This document shows positions 47,910 through 58,390 of a DNA stretch of 64,000 nucleotides, in pieces. This DNA comes from Hofstenia miamia (lineage: Eukaryota > Xenacoelomorpha > Acoela), in NCBI GenBank assembly GCA_004352715.1, contig SCFE01000018.1:897818-961817 (forward strand), written 5' to 3'. The notes under the pieces are model-generated. The model was given only the letters and a program-made list of their open reading frames with translations, ran no database searches and had not been told where the DNA came from. Position 1 is the first letter of the stretch. Each line of letters opens with the position of its first letter. Position numbers and translations under genes: made by a program.

Positions 47910-48003
47910 CTTCATGAAAATAAAAATACAGAGTAGCCGGCACTATTAAAATGACAACTACATAAAACATTAAAAACCGTGGTTTTATAAGTAGAGCCAG
48001 CAT
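47910..48003 (-). CDS. Candidate first exon of a type II membrane protein
   Basis: On the minus strand an ATG (48003-48001) begins MLALLIKPRFLMFYVVVILI followed by VPATLYFYFHE, and the segment ends in phase 1 at a plausible donor (GAAG|GTAAAA). A short basic N-terminus, one hydrophobic span of about 18 residues and an immediate splice is the usual layout of the first exon of type II Golgi enzymes such as glycosyl- and sulfotransferases, but no catalytic sequence was found, so the function is not assigned. The open frame and intact donor contrast with the decayed paralogue at 44210-44345. Confidence 0.35.
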
Positions 48004-48725
48004 TTTAGAATCACTCTTTTTCAAAACTCAAAAAAATTTCATATCGAGCTTTCGCAAATCCTTGCTTGACCCAGTTGTCTTGTAGTTTGAGTAGTCGTCT
48101 GCAACATGAGTCTTTCTAGTTTCATTCAGGAATCTCCCTTCACCAGAATATTGTTAGTTATCTTGGGCTATGTTTAGACTAGGTGATTCGGTAAAAGTGA
48201 TCTATAACATTTGAAAGCATTGCACCTCTAACCACTCGAGATAATTAGCGATGTGACGATCACAAAGAAATCATTGTTCTTACTTTCTGCACACCGTGGT
48301 TTAGTGAAAATGAATTCATATCTAGCTGATGTCTACGAGATATGTTTTAACATGTCTATTGGAAATGAATTATTTTTCTATTTTTTGTTATTTTTGTCTA
48401 AGTAGATGATATCAAGTTTCTGCAACATAAGTCAGATGCTTCACCGTAACTTATATATCAACAATATTGCTTAGCATAAAACATTAGGTTTGATTTCATA
48501 TGACCATTAACAACTATCCAAAGAACTGTAAAAAGTGCCTTCACAAAATATTGGGTTTCAATTTATTAGTGCTAATCAATATTTCGTATTTTATCATTTT
48601 AAATCACATTAAATTGTATAAATCCGTATTACTAAAAGTATTTTACTTAATTATTATGTCCAATAGTGGTAAATTTTTGAAGTATGTTATATGTAAATAT
48701 ATTTGTTTAATTATAGTGCATTTAG

Positions 48726-48770
48726 TTGAACCATCATGTAGCTGCAGCAACAAATGCAAAGGATGTCCAG
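48726..48770 (+). CDS. Semaphorin stalk exon 1 (cysteine-rich)
   Basis: 45 nt between acceptor gtgcatttag (AG at 48724-48725) and donor CCAG|GTACGT (GT at 48771). It takes phase 1 (C+TT = Leu) and reads LEPSCSCSNKCKGCP, then leaves one base, so it is phase 1 on both sides. Four cysteines follow directly after the PSI module. Confidence 0.75.
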
Positions 48771-50540
48771 GTACGTTTTGGCGCTTTTCATCATTGAGTA
48801 ATTTGAACGTTTACAAACGCGAGTTTCTCAAAATAAGTTAAGTGGGCCATTAATTGCAAGCTATAATTGCTAAATGTTTCGTTTGCGTTTGTAATAGTAG
48901 AATATTTAAACATTTTCTCGTTCTATGCAACTACGTAATAGTTTGTAAAAATAGATGGCATGCAAAAAACATTTTTATTATATACTTTTTTATTCTTAAC
49001 TTAGTTTGCATTAGATTTCAGTCAATGTTTGTGATTAAAATATTTCTAGTACGACCGAATATGAATCGAATATCCATTTCCTGCTAAAAACTGGAAGTCT
49101 GTAATTCCCAAGAATTAGTATTATTACGGAGAGAACTTTTTGAGATTGAATTTATCAAAAACGTTTAAAGCATAAAATCGTGTAAAAATAGAAATTCGAA
49201 TATTATTAGAGTTTTTGTTAAACCAAATCAAAAAATATTTTAGTTCATCAATTTTACACTTTTGACAGTTGTATGTTCGGAAACGTAACTCGATATTTTA
49301 ATTCACCTAATTGGTATTTTCGCCATATTTTGAGGAACACTAAAAATTGTTGGCCATTCGAAAAGCCCTCAAGTAAACCAAAAAGCAATCAGAACATAAT
49401 TTATTTTAATGTGTTTGTGTATTAGAATGGAAGATTCCACTCCAGACATGTTAGAAAAAAGCCGTAATAAAAGCAGACTTATAATAATTGTTTCCAGATT
49501 CTCATAAATTATACACAAGCTTCACATGAAAAAATAATTTTTTATAATTATATGGCGAAATAAAATTAAGTTCATTCCACAGATTGAAGCCGGAGTTTAA
49601 AGCAGAATATTCCTTGATCGCTTTTCTAGACATAAAACATGTTTTATTAATGCACCGAAGCATATAAAACAGCGCATCGGGAAAATTCTTGCACTTGTTA
49701 ACAAGAGATCCTAATTTTTAAAGATATTTTAAATTTACTTTGTTTTAAAATTAAACATAGCCATTAACCTCTAGATACTAAGAAATATATGATGTCGGAT
49801 GAATATCGCTGTGACAATACGATTTCTATTATTTAAGTATGGTATTTATCTTAAATACGTAGCATCATCGGAGATTGAAAAGCAGATTTCTTATCAAGTT
49901 TTACTTAAATAGACGCTTTAATAGTGACACCATTTAATCATTCATTCTGACCCAAATCAATTCGCCAACGATTAAAATGTTGGGAAACTTTTTACTCATA
50001 AACACATGTTATGAAAATGTGAAAGTTTATTGTGCCTCATTTCTCACATTTATTGATTAGGTATTGAATTATAAGAGCATTTATGACGACCATTAAATGC
50101 AGATTATATATCGCTAATTTCATATTTCCTTTTAAAATTACTCATTTTTAAAATTTTACTCTATGCAAGCACCCCGCCTCAAAATTCACTTAAAAATTGT
50201 ATATTAATTTTTGAAGACAAATCAACAAATCCTCTAGCTCAATAAGTTTCAGTTGATGTTACGAAAGAATATCAAATTGTATCGAAAGTTCTTGCACTAG
50301 TTTAAATATTTACACTAGTTTCTTTATGAGAAACTAAGGTATATGCAGTTGATCATTATTCTTTGTAAAAAGCGGAATTTTGCTCCATGTTTCTTAACCA
50401 TGTGAGTATAGTATAGAGTCTGAATACTTTTAATTTTTTGTTTATCCACAAACATGCAACCGCGTGTATATGTTCCACTCAGTTTATTCATGTTCTTACG
50501 CAGTTTATTCTATGTTCTTAAAATATTCTATAGTTTTTGG

Positions 50541-50809
50541 CAGACCCGTGGCTTGCATTTAAAATTTAGTGGGGCCATAGCCCCTCAAAGCTCAATAAAT
50601 TAATCATAATTTTACTCATATGAAATAGTTTCACACTTTTTCATTAAATTTTTAAATAGAATGGCATTACTATTTTATATCTTTCAACTAAAATATATTC
50701 ACTCTAACTTAGTTACAGTATTAGAATTAATACTATGGAGTTTTGCATCCAGGATGCCAAGAGGAAGGGGGCCCAATGGCCCCCTGGTCCTCCCCTAGCC
50801 ACCGCCCTG
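50541..50809. mobile_element. 269-bp hAT-type MITE with perfect target duplication
   Basis: Ends CAGACCCGTGGCT and, on the other strand, CAGGGCGGTGGCT are imperfect inverted repeats. Identical 8-bp flanks gtttttgg lie at 50533-50540 and 50810-50817. Subterminal G- and C-runs (gggggcccaatggccccc at about 50767-50784) can pair with each other. No coding content. It is a different family from the CAGGGGCGCACCCAG elements. Confidence 0.85.
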
Positions 50810-53045
50810 GTTTTTGGTTTATTTGAGTGGTGTTCTTATAAAATGCCTGTACCCATTATTATTGGAATTTCGTCTACAAACTATAATGGCGACGTTGCAG
50901 TACAATGATCTTATTGCGAATGCCATTTATTACGGATATTCAGACACTTAATTTCTGGACTGGTTTCTACAACAAACAAAATTCTATACATATAAATACA
51001 TACTCAAATTATTTTAAATCTACATGTAAGGAAAAATTTGACCCTAAAACAAACCATCAAAAATGTATCAAAATTCTGTAATACATGGCCTGCCAACACT
51101 CCCACATTGAGCGGAGCATCTCCCCCTTTTCAATGTTTCTTCAGGTCTCCTTTATAAATTTGAGTATCCTTCTTTTCAAGTTTTTTCCTGCATAAGTATA
51201 TAAATTGTTGATTGATTTTTCTTTTTAATTTTTATGAACATTGATTATTGATGTAAAATTAAACGTCGTTCTTACATTAACTGCCTTCGTTCAGTGAAAT
51301 TAATAATCTACATGTAATATTAAATGCATGCAACGAGTTTGACCATAATATTTTAAGGAATTCTTGTATTTTTCCGCTTTTGTACTTATTAACTCTCAGG
51401 TAAATCCATTCTGTGTTGGCAGCCCTTATAATATATCATTTTCTACAGTATGCTTTTAAAATATTTGCAATATGTTTAGAAATTAAATTTATACAACAAT
51501 TTCAATATATTGAAAATACATTGAGATTTATGAACTGAATTATTCGTATATTATTGATAACGAAAAAACGTACAAATACTGTGCTTACACGTATACGAAA
51601 TTGCTAGTACCCGACAATAGCTTCTGCTGAAAATCTCTTATTTGGGAAGACGAATTTTGCACCTTCCCTCGTAAATCAAGATTAGTAATATTGCAAAATT
51701 TCATTTCTTTTTCAAAAACAGGAAGTAATAAAAAAACTTACTGTTTGTTCAATATAATATGAAGCTGCCGGCTTATCATATCCACTTATTAATTTTATAT
51801 TATTACATTTTAGGTGGTTAAAATTTAAACTGAAAATGAACATTGAAAATTTTAGAGACATAGATTTTGCAATATCCAGTTAACCTTAGAAAGTGAGAAA
51901 CATCAATCATTTCGATTGTGTAGGCCATAATGATGTTGTGAGATCATCTTGTTTTTATTAGAAGGGTAATCAAAGTTGTAAATATTTACTTTGCAGACGG
52001 TGTATTTAGCCTGGATGGCTGAGTGTGAGGGAATAGTAGTTTACATTACGTCAATAAATGTCTATAAGGTTATAATCCAATAGTCGTGTCAACCGAGATT
52101 TCAATTTAGTTTGAATTGCAATTATACTTCCTTTCTCTTTCAAATGCCGCTTTAAATCGATCTAGTTTCAAACGTTTTATTCAGATGAAAATCGTGTTTG
52201 GCTTTCTGCATTTGGAACAAGGTTTTCTAGTCGAGTTCGAGTTACTACACTACAGGATAGAGGAGTGCTTCATCGTTCAATTGCGTTTTTAAAATTGTCC
52301 AGAGTTTTCGAGTCGAGTAGTTTTTTTAAAGAAGATTCCAAGTTCGATTGAGTTTTTTCTGATTTCGATTTTTTTAGGCTACAAGCAACATTTATTTTGA
52401 CAATAATCCAGTTTTCTAACCTAAAAATAGTTATTTGCGATTGATAAAAAAATTGAAATTTAAAATAATTTAATTTTTACTGCACTTTCAAATGGGTTAC
52501 GCTAGCGGCTCACGATCACTTTTTCTGCATCAGAGGCCATTTTGCTGTCCATTTCCATATTAGTAAAAGAGGGAACTAACTGTAATTTAGTATAATAGCT
52601 GTAGCTTCACACAATCCTTTCGTACGCCAACAATTAAATAGTTAAACATGCTTAATTTTCTTCAACCACATTTGCACTCAGTAATCGTGAGTACGGCAAG
52701 TAAATTGTTAGTATTCATTTTTCTGTAATGCTACGGTTAGACTATGTGATTGGTCACGCGTTGATCTGTCACATGTTGATAAAATCCCACGTTTAACCTC
52801 CGAGATTAGCGATGTGACGAGATTTTGTAACTTTTCTTGCCACCAATCATGGAGTCTAACCGTAGCCTAACATAGGACTTTGAAATAAGTGCAAAACGCC
52901 TGTTTTACTCGAATGCTAGATCATGTAAATTAACCTCAATTTATATTGATGTCATAATTTGAATTTAAGATATTGCAATGTAACTATTTTTTTTAAAAAA
53001 TTTCCAACCATCATCCAGAAGTAACGGAAATCAGTATCGTACGCA

Positions 53046-53185
53046 CGAGGGGGCATGGTGGAATGTCCCAGCTCAGGCTTTTTCAAAATTGATTTTGATT
53101 GGTTGAATCCAAAAATTTCCGCTTTTGTTCTCTCACTTGACCACGACTGAGATTTACAGCTCGCGTAGCCCCCTGACGGCAACAT
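53046..53185. repeat. Diverged fragment of the CAGTGGCGCACCC MITE family
   Basis: The stretch gggggcatggtggaatg followed by tttttcaaaattgattttg and gattggttgaatc corresponds to the left half of the MITE at 20905-21107 (gggagcatggtggaatg, tttccaaatttaattatg, gactggataaatc). The ends are worn, and no target duplication is visible. Confidence 0.6.
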
Positions 53186-53317
53186 GTCAACAATTTACAA
53201 ATTGATGCAAATTAATCTTTACATAGAAGTTTAAATTTCAGCTAAAAATCATTTATGAATTAATATCCTGTGTTTTTAAAAATCACTGGATTTAAAATTT
53301 TAAAATGATTATTACTA

Positions 53318-53325
53318 TTATTATC

Positions 53326-53385
<60 letters not shown>
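53318..53385. repeat. ATT trinucleotide repeat
   Basis: About 65 bp of nearly perfect (ATT)n in the semaphorin intron. Confidence 0.95.
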
Positions 53386-53386
<1 letters not shown>

Positions 53387-53964
53387 ATTTTTAGAATTGT
53401 CAACAATAAGTAAGTATCAATGCATCATTTTATTTAAAAGTAGTGTTGTAAACTTGGACATGTAGAAATTTCAATCACCGTTTTTTTAAAAATCGGCTAG
53501 TTTTTCAAAAGTTTATCATATAAATTGCCAAAACTTAGAACTTTTCCAGCTCATCTCTTTCTTTTACATGGTGTAATGCTTTTTTTCATTGGGAATTGTG
53601 TTATTGCAGCTGCTATGAGCAGAATTTTTCTTTAAATGATCAAATTTTAGATATTTTCAAATTTCCTAAAACGTTTGTGTTTGTGTGCTTCATATTTTTT
53701 GGTCCCATAGTCCTATTAGTCCCACAGCATAACTTCTATTTTGACCGAAATTAGCAAACATTATGAGTAATACATGTACTCTAAAATCCGTGGATCCTTC
53801 ATTTTTTATCACCGTCGCATTAAGTTTTTTGGTCCCAAGACCAGTAAATTCTATGGGACTGGACGGTTCCGCACAACTTATCTAGTTTTTTTAAATAAAG
53901 ACAACATTGAATAAGAGTTAATAAATCTGTTCAAATAAAAATAAGGATGCCATGAATAAATATA

Positions 53965-54035
53965 TAGCAATATTCTATTGTCAAACATGTTGCGTCGATA
54001 CATTATCAAACATTCGTCAAACAACCCATCAGACA
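53965..54035. repeat. Possible Penelope-like 3' tail remnant
   Basis: caaacatgttgcgtcgataca followed by cattcgtcaaac resembles the stretch beside the Penelope-like fragment (caaacatgtttcgctacat ... cttcgtcagtgc at about 22543-22580). The similarity is short and may be chance. Confidence 0.3.
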
Positions 54036-54102
54036 AATAGCAAATATCTACTGGAAATTCTCGCTTATGGTTACTTTTTTAAAATTAATTGGTGTGCTAT
54101 GA

Positions 54103-54136
54103 CCAAGGAGTTCTTAACTAATTAAGAACTCCTTGG
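54103..54136. repeat. Perfect 15-bp inverted repeat (hairpin)
   Basis: ccaaggagttcttaa and its exact complement are separated by four bases (ctaa). The hairpin is bracketed by a 9-bp direct repeat gctatgacc that overlaps its edges (from 54097 and from 54136). It is too perfect for the surrounding sequence. Confidence 0.9.
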
Positions 54137-54520
54137 CTATGACCTATGCTCTATGCAGCGTTCGTTTTGATACAGTTGTTATTAAACATGTATGTAAGAT
54201 AATTATTTTCTGTCAATAAATGTGAAATGTTTCAAGTCTATTAATTTCCTTTGTTCATAAACACATACTCTTCGTGCAAAGCATTAAAAATACCCTTTTT
54301 GCTATTGTTATAATTAAATAAATCATGCATCACATCATCAATGACTTTAAAAGGAAATCATTAATTAATCACTGCGTTGGGCGTAAATTAATTCGGCCTT
54401 TCCTTTAAATTAAGTAAATAAACAACAATATTGATAAAAAATAGATTAACGGAACCATTTAATTTTCTGTTTTTACCCGTTTTATTTAATTTGCTTCATC
54501 TTTAAATAGTGCATAATTAG

Positions 54521-54759
54521 ATTGTTTGCCGTTAAATATCTACATAATGTTGATTTTAATTTGTTTGATGGGAGGCTTGATGGCTTGTCTGATGGCGGCG
54601 TATTTACCGGGGGTGGCAAACATTTGTCAAACATTTTGTTTGCAAAATCTTGATCAAACAAATTTGATAGATTATCACCCCATTTATTTAAATTTTGCAG
54701 TTATGACCAAATTTATCAGCAAATCTATTAGCCATTATTTTTCACTAAAAATAATATAA
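54521..54759 (+). CDS. Candidate alternative last semaphorin exon (membrane segment)
   Basis: After an acceptor-like cataattag (AG at 54519-54520), a frame that accepts phase 1, as all downstream semaphorin introns require, reads DCLPLNIYIMLILICLMGGL then MACLMAAYLPG and continues to a TAA at 54757-54759. The first part contains a hydrophobic span of roughly 20 residues that could cross a membrane. It could be a short transmembrane terminus used in place of the stalk exons, or a chance frame. There is no clear polyadenylation signal and the acceptor context is poor. Confidence 0.2.
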
Positions 54760-54906
54760 AAAATTTTGTAAAAGGATTACATTAGCTACACTACTACCCT
54801 ATCACATCAATTCAATAAGTTTATCACTCATAAGAAAGTCTTTTCTAGTTGTATGTTCGACATTACACCATTATCTTCTGCATGTCGTTTTTGAATGGTT
54901 TCACAG

Positions 54907-54951
54907 GAAATTGGAAATGCACATGCACGCATTACGAGAATTTTCTTTCTT
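54907..54951 (+). CDS. Semaphorin stalk exon 2
   Basis: 45 nt between acceptor tggtttcacag (AG at 54905-54906) and donor TCTT|GTGAGC (GT at 54952). It takes phase 1 and leaves phase 1, reading GNWKCTCTHYENFLS. Two more cysteines in a C-T-C pattern echo the C-S-C of the previous exon. The frame continues in the next exon without a stop. Confidence 0.65.
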
Positions 54952-55020
54952 GTGAGCACTTCGCATGATTTTACGTTTCTTCTACCTTATATTCACAGTA
55001 TTATTAATGCATACATTTAG

Positions 55021-55065
55021 CTGAATCGCCAGAAGCAAGCTCATCTATCAATTCTAACACCTCAG
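55021..55065 (+). CDS. Semaphorin stalk exon 3 (Ser-rich)
   Basis: 45 nt between acceptor acatttag (AG at 55019-55020) and donor CTCAG|GTTTGT. Phase 1 to phase 1. It reads SESPEASSSINSNTS, rich in Ser and Asn with an N-S-N-T-S site, as in an extended glycosylated stalk. The intron before it is only 69 bp. Confidence 0.65.
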
Positions 55066-55371
55066 GTTTGTATACTATAGCAGACAATTTACTAACAGTT
55101 AATAAATTAGTGCTTTCGTTTCACTGTCTATCTAAAACCTAAAAAATGTCTTTTTTGTACCAATATTCCTTCTTCAAATCATTAACATTTATCATTGACT
55201 ATTTAAATGAATAAGATTGGAAGCCAGATATTTGGATTATAACTACTACAAATTCAACGTAATGAGTTTACGTTCTATAATAAGATTTTTGGAAATAGCA
55301 GTTACGTCACATTTTCTTTAGCAAGAGTATATTTTGAAGAGGAATGATTTCTACTAACTAGATTGTTTTAG

Positions 55372-55419
55372 GTCTTACTTCTACAATGCCTTCACTGTCT
55401 AAATCTAACCCCCAATCAG
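55372..55419 (+). CDS. Semaphorin stalk exon 4 (Ser/Thr-rich)
   Basis: 48 nt between acceptor ttgttttag (AG at 55370-55371) and donor AATCAG|GTGTGT. Phase 1 to phase 1. It reads GLTSTMPSLSKSNPQS. It continues the Ser/Thr-rich linker. No further exon is identified to the right, where mobile elements dominate, so the end of the gene is not in view or was missed. Confidence 0.65.
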
Positions 55420-55937
55420 GTGTGTTGTTAACTAAAAGTTTGCATTATAAATTAAACAATACTGTATTTATTTGGCGTTATCATCGCAACTAGGAGACAT
55501 TTCGCCTCAAATCAAATCAGCAGACTTGCTAATTGGTATCAATTCAAATCAACAGAAATTTCTTGTTGATATAAACAGCGTTACGTTTTGTTCTTTACTT
55601 ATTTCAACAAAATCCACTAATTTACAAGCTCATGTGCTTAAGCAAGTCACCTAGTTCATTAATAATTACTAATTCAATCGTGATTGCACTGCATCAACGT
55701 TTTTATAAATATTCATCCTAAATGATTACAAGCCTCCAAATCTAATATGTTAACTATTGCAGAAAAAAATTCACAAAATATTTTAACCATAATTTGCCAC
55801 TCAGTTTTTGTATGTAAAATGGTTGGCATCTGAAATTATAGATAGGCTTGACAATGTTGTACAATTCACTTAAAATGAAATTATTTTACATGGTTATACC
55901 AAGCTACTAAAAAAATAAATAAATAAATATATATATA
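55420..55937. other. Probable semaphorin intron or 3' flank
   Basis: AT-rich. A 60-codon frame at 55472-55654 has a DLLIG string that recalls retroelement proteases, but nothing else supports it. Confidence 0.4.
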
Positions 55938-56445
55938 CAGTACTGGAAAAAAGAATTCGCCCACTCATGATTTATCATAAATATTTCTAAATGGATGCCA
56001 AGAATGACATAGATATTTTTATATTAGATTTGCTGTTGCAGAAAAAGTAATTCATCAATGGTGAGACATAATTATCACTGTTTACTATAAATCTCAAGGA
56101 GATTCACAATGCTTGTGGTTAACTAATATTTTCTTAGAAAAATGAATTCGGCCACTTCTGACCAAATCAGAGAATCTGTAAATAATTTCATTGATTGAGC
56201 TTTTTTCAGTCTATCTATATTGAAAATGTCTAACAGTCTTTCTTCGCCATCTATGATGCCTGGTTACGCACCTCTTGCCATCCGCCAGTTGATTATCTCT
56301 AAACGTTTGGAAGGGATGAGTCAAAGTAATATAGCCCGACTTGCAGAGTGACCTCGAAGAACTGTAGGGGATATCATCAGAAGTTTTGCTAAAATTTTTT
56401 GAAGGTTGCCGAATACATTTTTTCCAATACAAGTTTTCCAGTACT
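55938..56445 (+). mobile_element. Tc1-type element with internal deletion
   Basis: The left end CAGTACTGGAAAA (55938) and the right end TTTTCCAGTACT (to 56445) are inverted repeats set in TA-rich flanks, as for Tc1. From an ATG at 56226 the + strand starts a transposase: PLAIRQLIISKRLEGMSQSN then IARLAE, a stop, and PRRTVGDIIRSF, which is the first helix-turn-helix of Tc1 transposases. Soon after (56398-56400) another stop is met and the sequence goes directly into the right terminal repeat, so the catalytic part is deleted. About 280 bp of non-coding sequence precede the ATG. Confidence 0.85.
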
Positions 56446-56490
56446 ATATATATATATATATATTATATATATATATATATATAAATATAT

Positions 56491-56575
56491 TCTAGCATCA
56501 TCATAGCAACCCAATAAGTTAGGCAAAAACATAGTTTTGTGATCAATTTCTCTGATTACTCTTAAAGGGGATGTT
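56491..56575 (-). mobile_element. Truncated 3' LTR of the gypsy element
   Basis: tctagcatcatcatagcaac followed by aataagttaggcaaaaacatag matches the right-hand LTR (from 60952) with few changes for about 50 bp and more loosely for another 35 bp. Only this end of the left LTR survives, between a TA repeat and the third ORF region. Confidence 0.75.
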
Positions 56576-56579
56576 TTCA

Positions 56580-57888
56580 TTAGAGCTTGTTTCGTTTTCC
56601 ACAGGATGAGGAAACGGGCGGCTGCACATTTGATGTCGAATTCACTTGTTGATTTGGCGTCATTAGTGTTTCGAGATCTGTTTTGGTATAGGATTCAGTA
56701 AACATGTTGAGCTTTATGAGTTCAACGTTGGAAACTTTAGTAGTTGCGTATTGAATTGGTGTGATCTGTATTTGATTTTTATCATTGAGGATGGACTTAT
56801 TGATAAGAAGGTTTTGATGTTTGGCTCGAATCCATGTAGGGGTGTGTATTTTTTCTGTTTGCGAAATTTTTCGTTGGTTATATCTTCTAGTAGACGTTGC
56901 ATGTGTGGAGTTGTAGTGAGGATTCAGCGAGCAGGTGTTCCTCTTGTTCAAGCGTTATTTCCGTTTTTGGTATTAGGTTGATAACCTTGATTGGCTCGAA
57001 GTGGCCTAATATGTTTGTAGTTTCCTCAGTTATTTGCGGTTAACTGTAGGTGCTGGAAGAGCGATTCGTTTTTTTCTTTGATGTTATGGTTACGGCAGAG
57101 CTGTAAGAATGATTGCGTGCTGTGTGGCATTCTTCTTTTTAATATTTCTGTTGTTAAGGGCCTGTACATATCATTTGTTTTCATGAAGTGAGATCCTGCG
57201 GTTGCTACCCACATATATTTTCGTGTGTGGGGGTGTAGAAAATCCATGTCATTTTCATGAATGCTGAGATTGTTTTGTAGAATTATTGGTGATGTGCAGC
57301 CAAATGCATTTTCTTGGTTGATGATGCTGAGGAGTTTTCTCGTATGAGTTGATGCTTTGTTGAAATTTTTTGAGTGGAGAGGTGGGTGCTTGTGTTGGTT
57401 GCAAGAGCCAGTTTCATAGCAGCGTTGTTTTGTGAGTGCAGTTCTTTTTGCTTTTGAGACCAGCAGGAGCAGGGAAGGGTTTTCCATTAGGAAGATCGAT
57501 ATTAGCCATAGTGCGGATGTTGTTGTTAGTTCTGGTACTTGCTGTTCTGCGAAGATTTGTGATCAGAAGTCTTTTTTGACGTTAAAGTCTGTGGCTTCGA
57601 TAATTTGGGAAAGAAGTTTTTCAACGTTTTCCATAGTGTTGAGATGGCGACTCTATGGTGATAGTCAGCCATGGTTCTTCTGTAATGTGTTTAGATTGGA
57701 CTGTTTTCCATCATTTGTTTATCTCGTTTATGGAGCTTTGCTTTTGTTGGAATGAGAATCACGTTGTGATTTGTGTCGCGGCTAGCAGTAGACTGGTGGT
57801 ATTGATGATTTTGTTTGTTTGACCCAGTAGCATAGCATCTATGGCCAGACATTGCTCCGTAATGATGTGGTATTGCGGCATTGAGCAA
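56580..57888 (-). pseudogene. Unassigned region after the gypsy integrase (possible third ORF)
   Basis: Minus-strand frames 57691-57888, 57026-57487 and 56580-56951 are open for 65-153 codons and their amino-acid make-up (many His, Asn, Thr) is alike, so they probably come from one reading frame broken by frameshifts. The position between integrase and the 3' LTR is where an envelope-like or accessory ORF occurs in some Ty3/gypsy elements. I see no signal peptide, fusion or membrane segment that would show it is an envelope, and I recognise no domain. Confidence 0.4.
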
Positions 57889-58390
57889 TGCATGAAAATG
57901 TCAATGAATATCAGATTTGTGACTGACGGTGTTCTCTTGACTGTTGTTCTTGCTAAGGTAGTTTTTTGGATGATAAAGAACTACTCTAAGTAACTTTCCA
58001 GATCGAGGATGTTGGGCAGAGGTGATGTGTCTTTGATGTAGAAAAAGTTTATTGTGATATTCTAGACGTGGGCTGATGAAGTATGGGTGGATCGTTTCTC
58101 CTTCGATGATGGAAAGTTTTTGTTGTCTTTTCTGGAAGCGAGAGTCTTGTCAGCTACTAGTTGTCGATGATGTGAGAGATGGTATGTGAGTGAGAGCGCG
58201 ACGTTTGCTAGGTATGCTTGTTGAAGGTTCAGTGCACCTTTTGTGTATTGTAGATGTCAATGTAGTTGGCATCTGCTTGTCGTCGGTAGCTAAGAACATC
58301 CTGCAGCTAGAGACATCCGAGGTAGGATCGAGTGCACTGAAGGACCCTGAGGACGTCCTGCAAGGAGATTTAGGTGCACTCTATTGCTGT

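Larger units (their letters stand above)
43648..48725 (+). other. Semaphorin intron (5.1 kb) with inserted elements
   Basis: Phase-1 intron holding a duplicated segment around a small gap (44136-44566), a mariner element (45095-46107), a membrane-anchor-like coding segment on each strand (about 44213-44345 + and 47910-48003 -), possible minus-strand exons (46989-47300) and a TA tract (47596-47645). The stretch 46110-46990 has minus-strand frames (46212-46412, 46669-46998) that I do not recognise. Confidence 0.7.
48771..54906 (+). other. Semaphorin intron (6.1 kb) with MITEs and simple repeats
   Basis: Phase-1 intron. It contains the hAT-type MITE at 50541-50809, a MITE fragment at 53046-53185, an ATT repeat, a Penelope-like tail remnant near 53975, a perfect hairpin at 54103-54136 and a candidate alternative last exon at 54521-54759. 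The stretch 48771-50540 has no recognisable feature. Confidence 0.65.

Noticed and set aside
55472-55654. Possible retroelement protease fragment (DLLIG string)
   Set aside because: One short string without flanking RT or other motifs is not enough.
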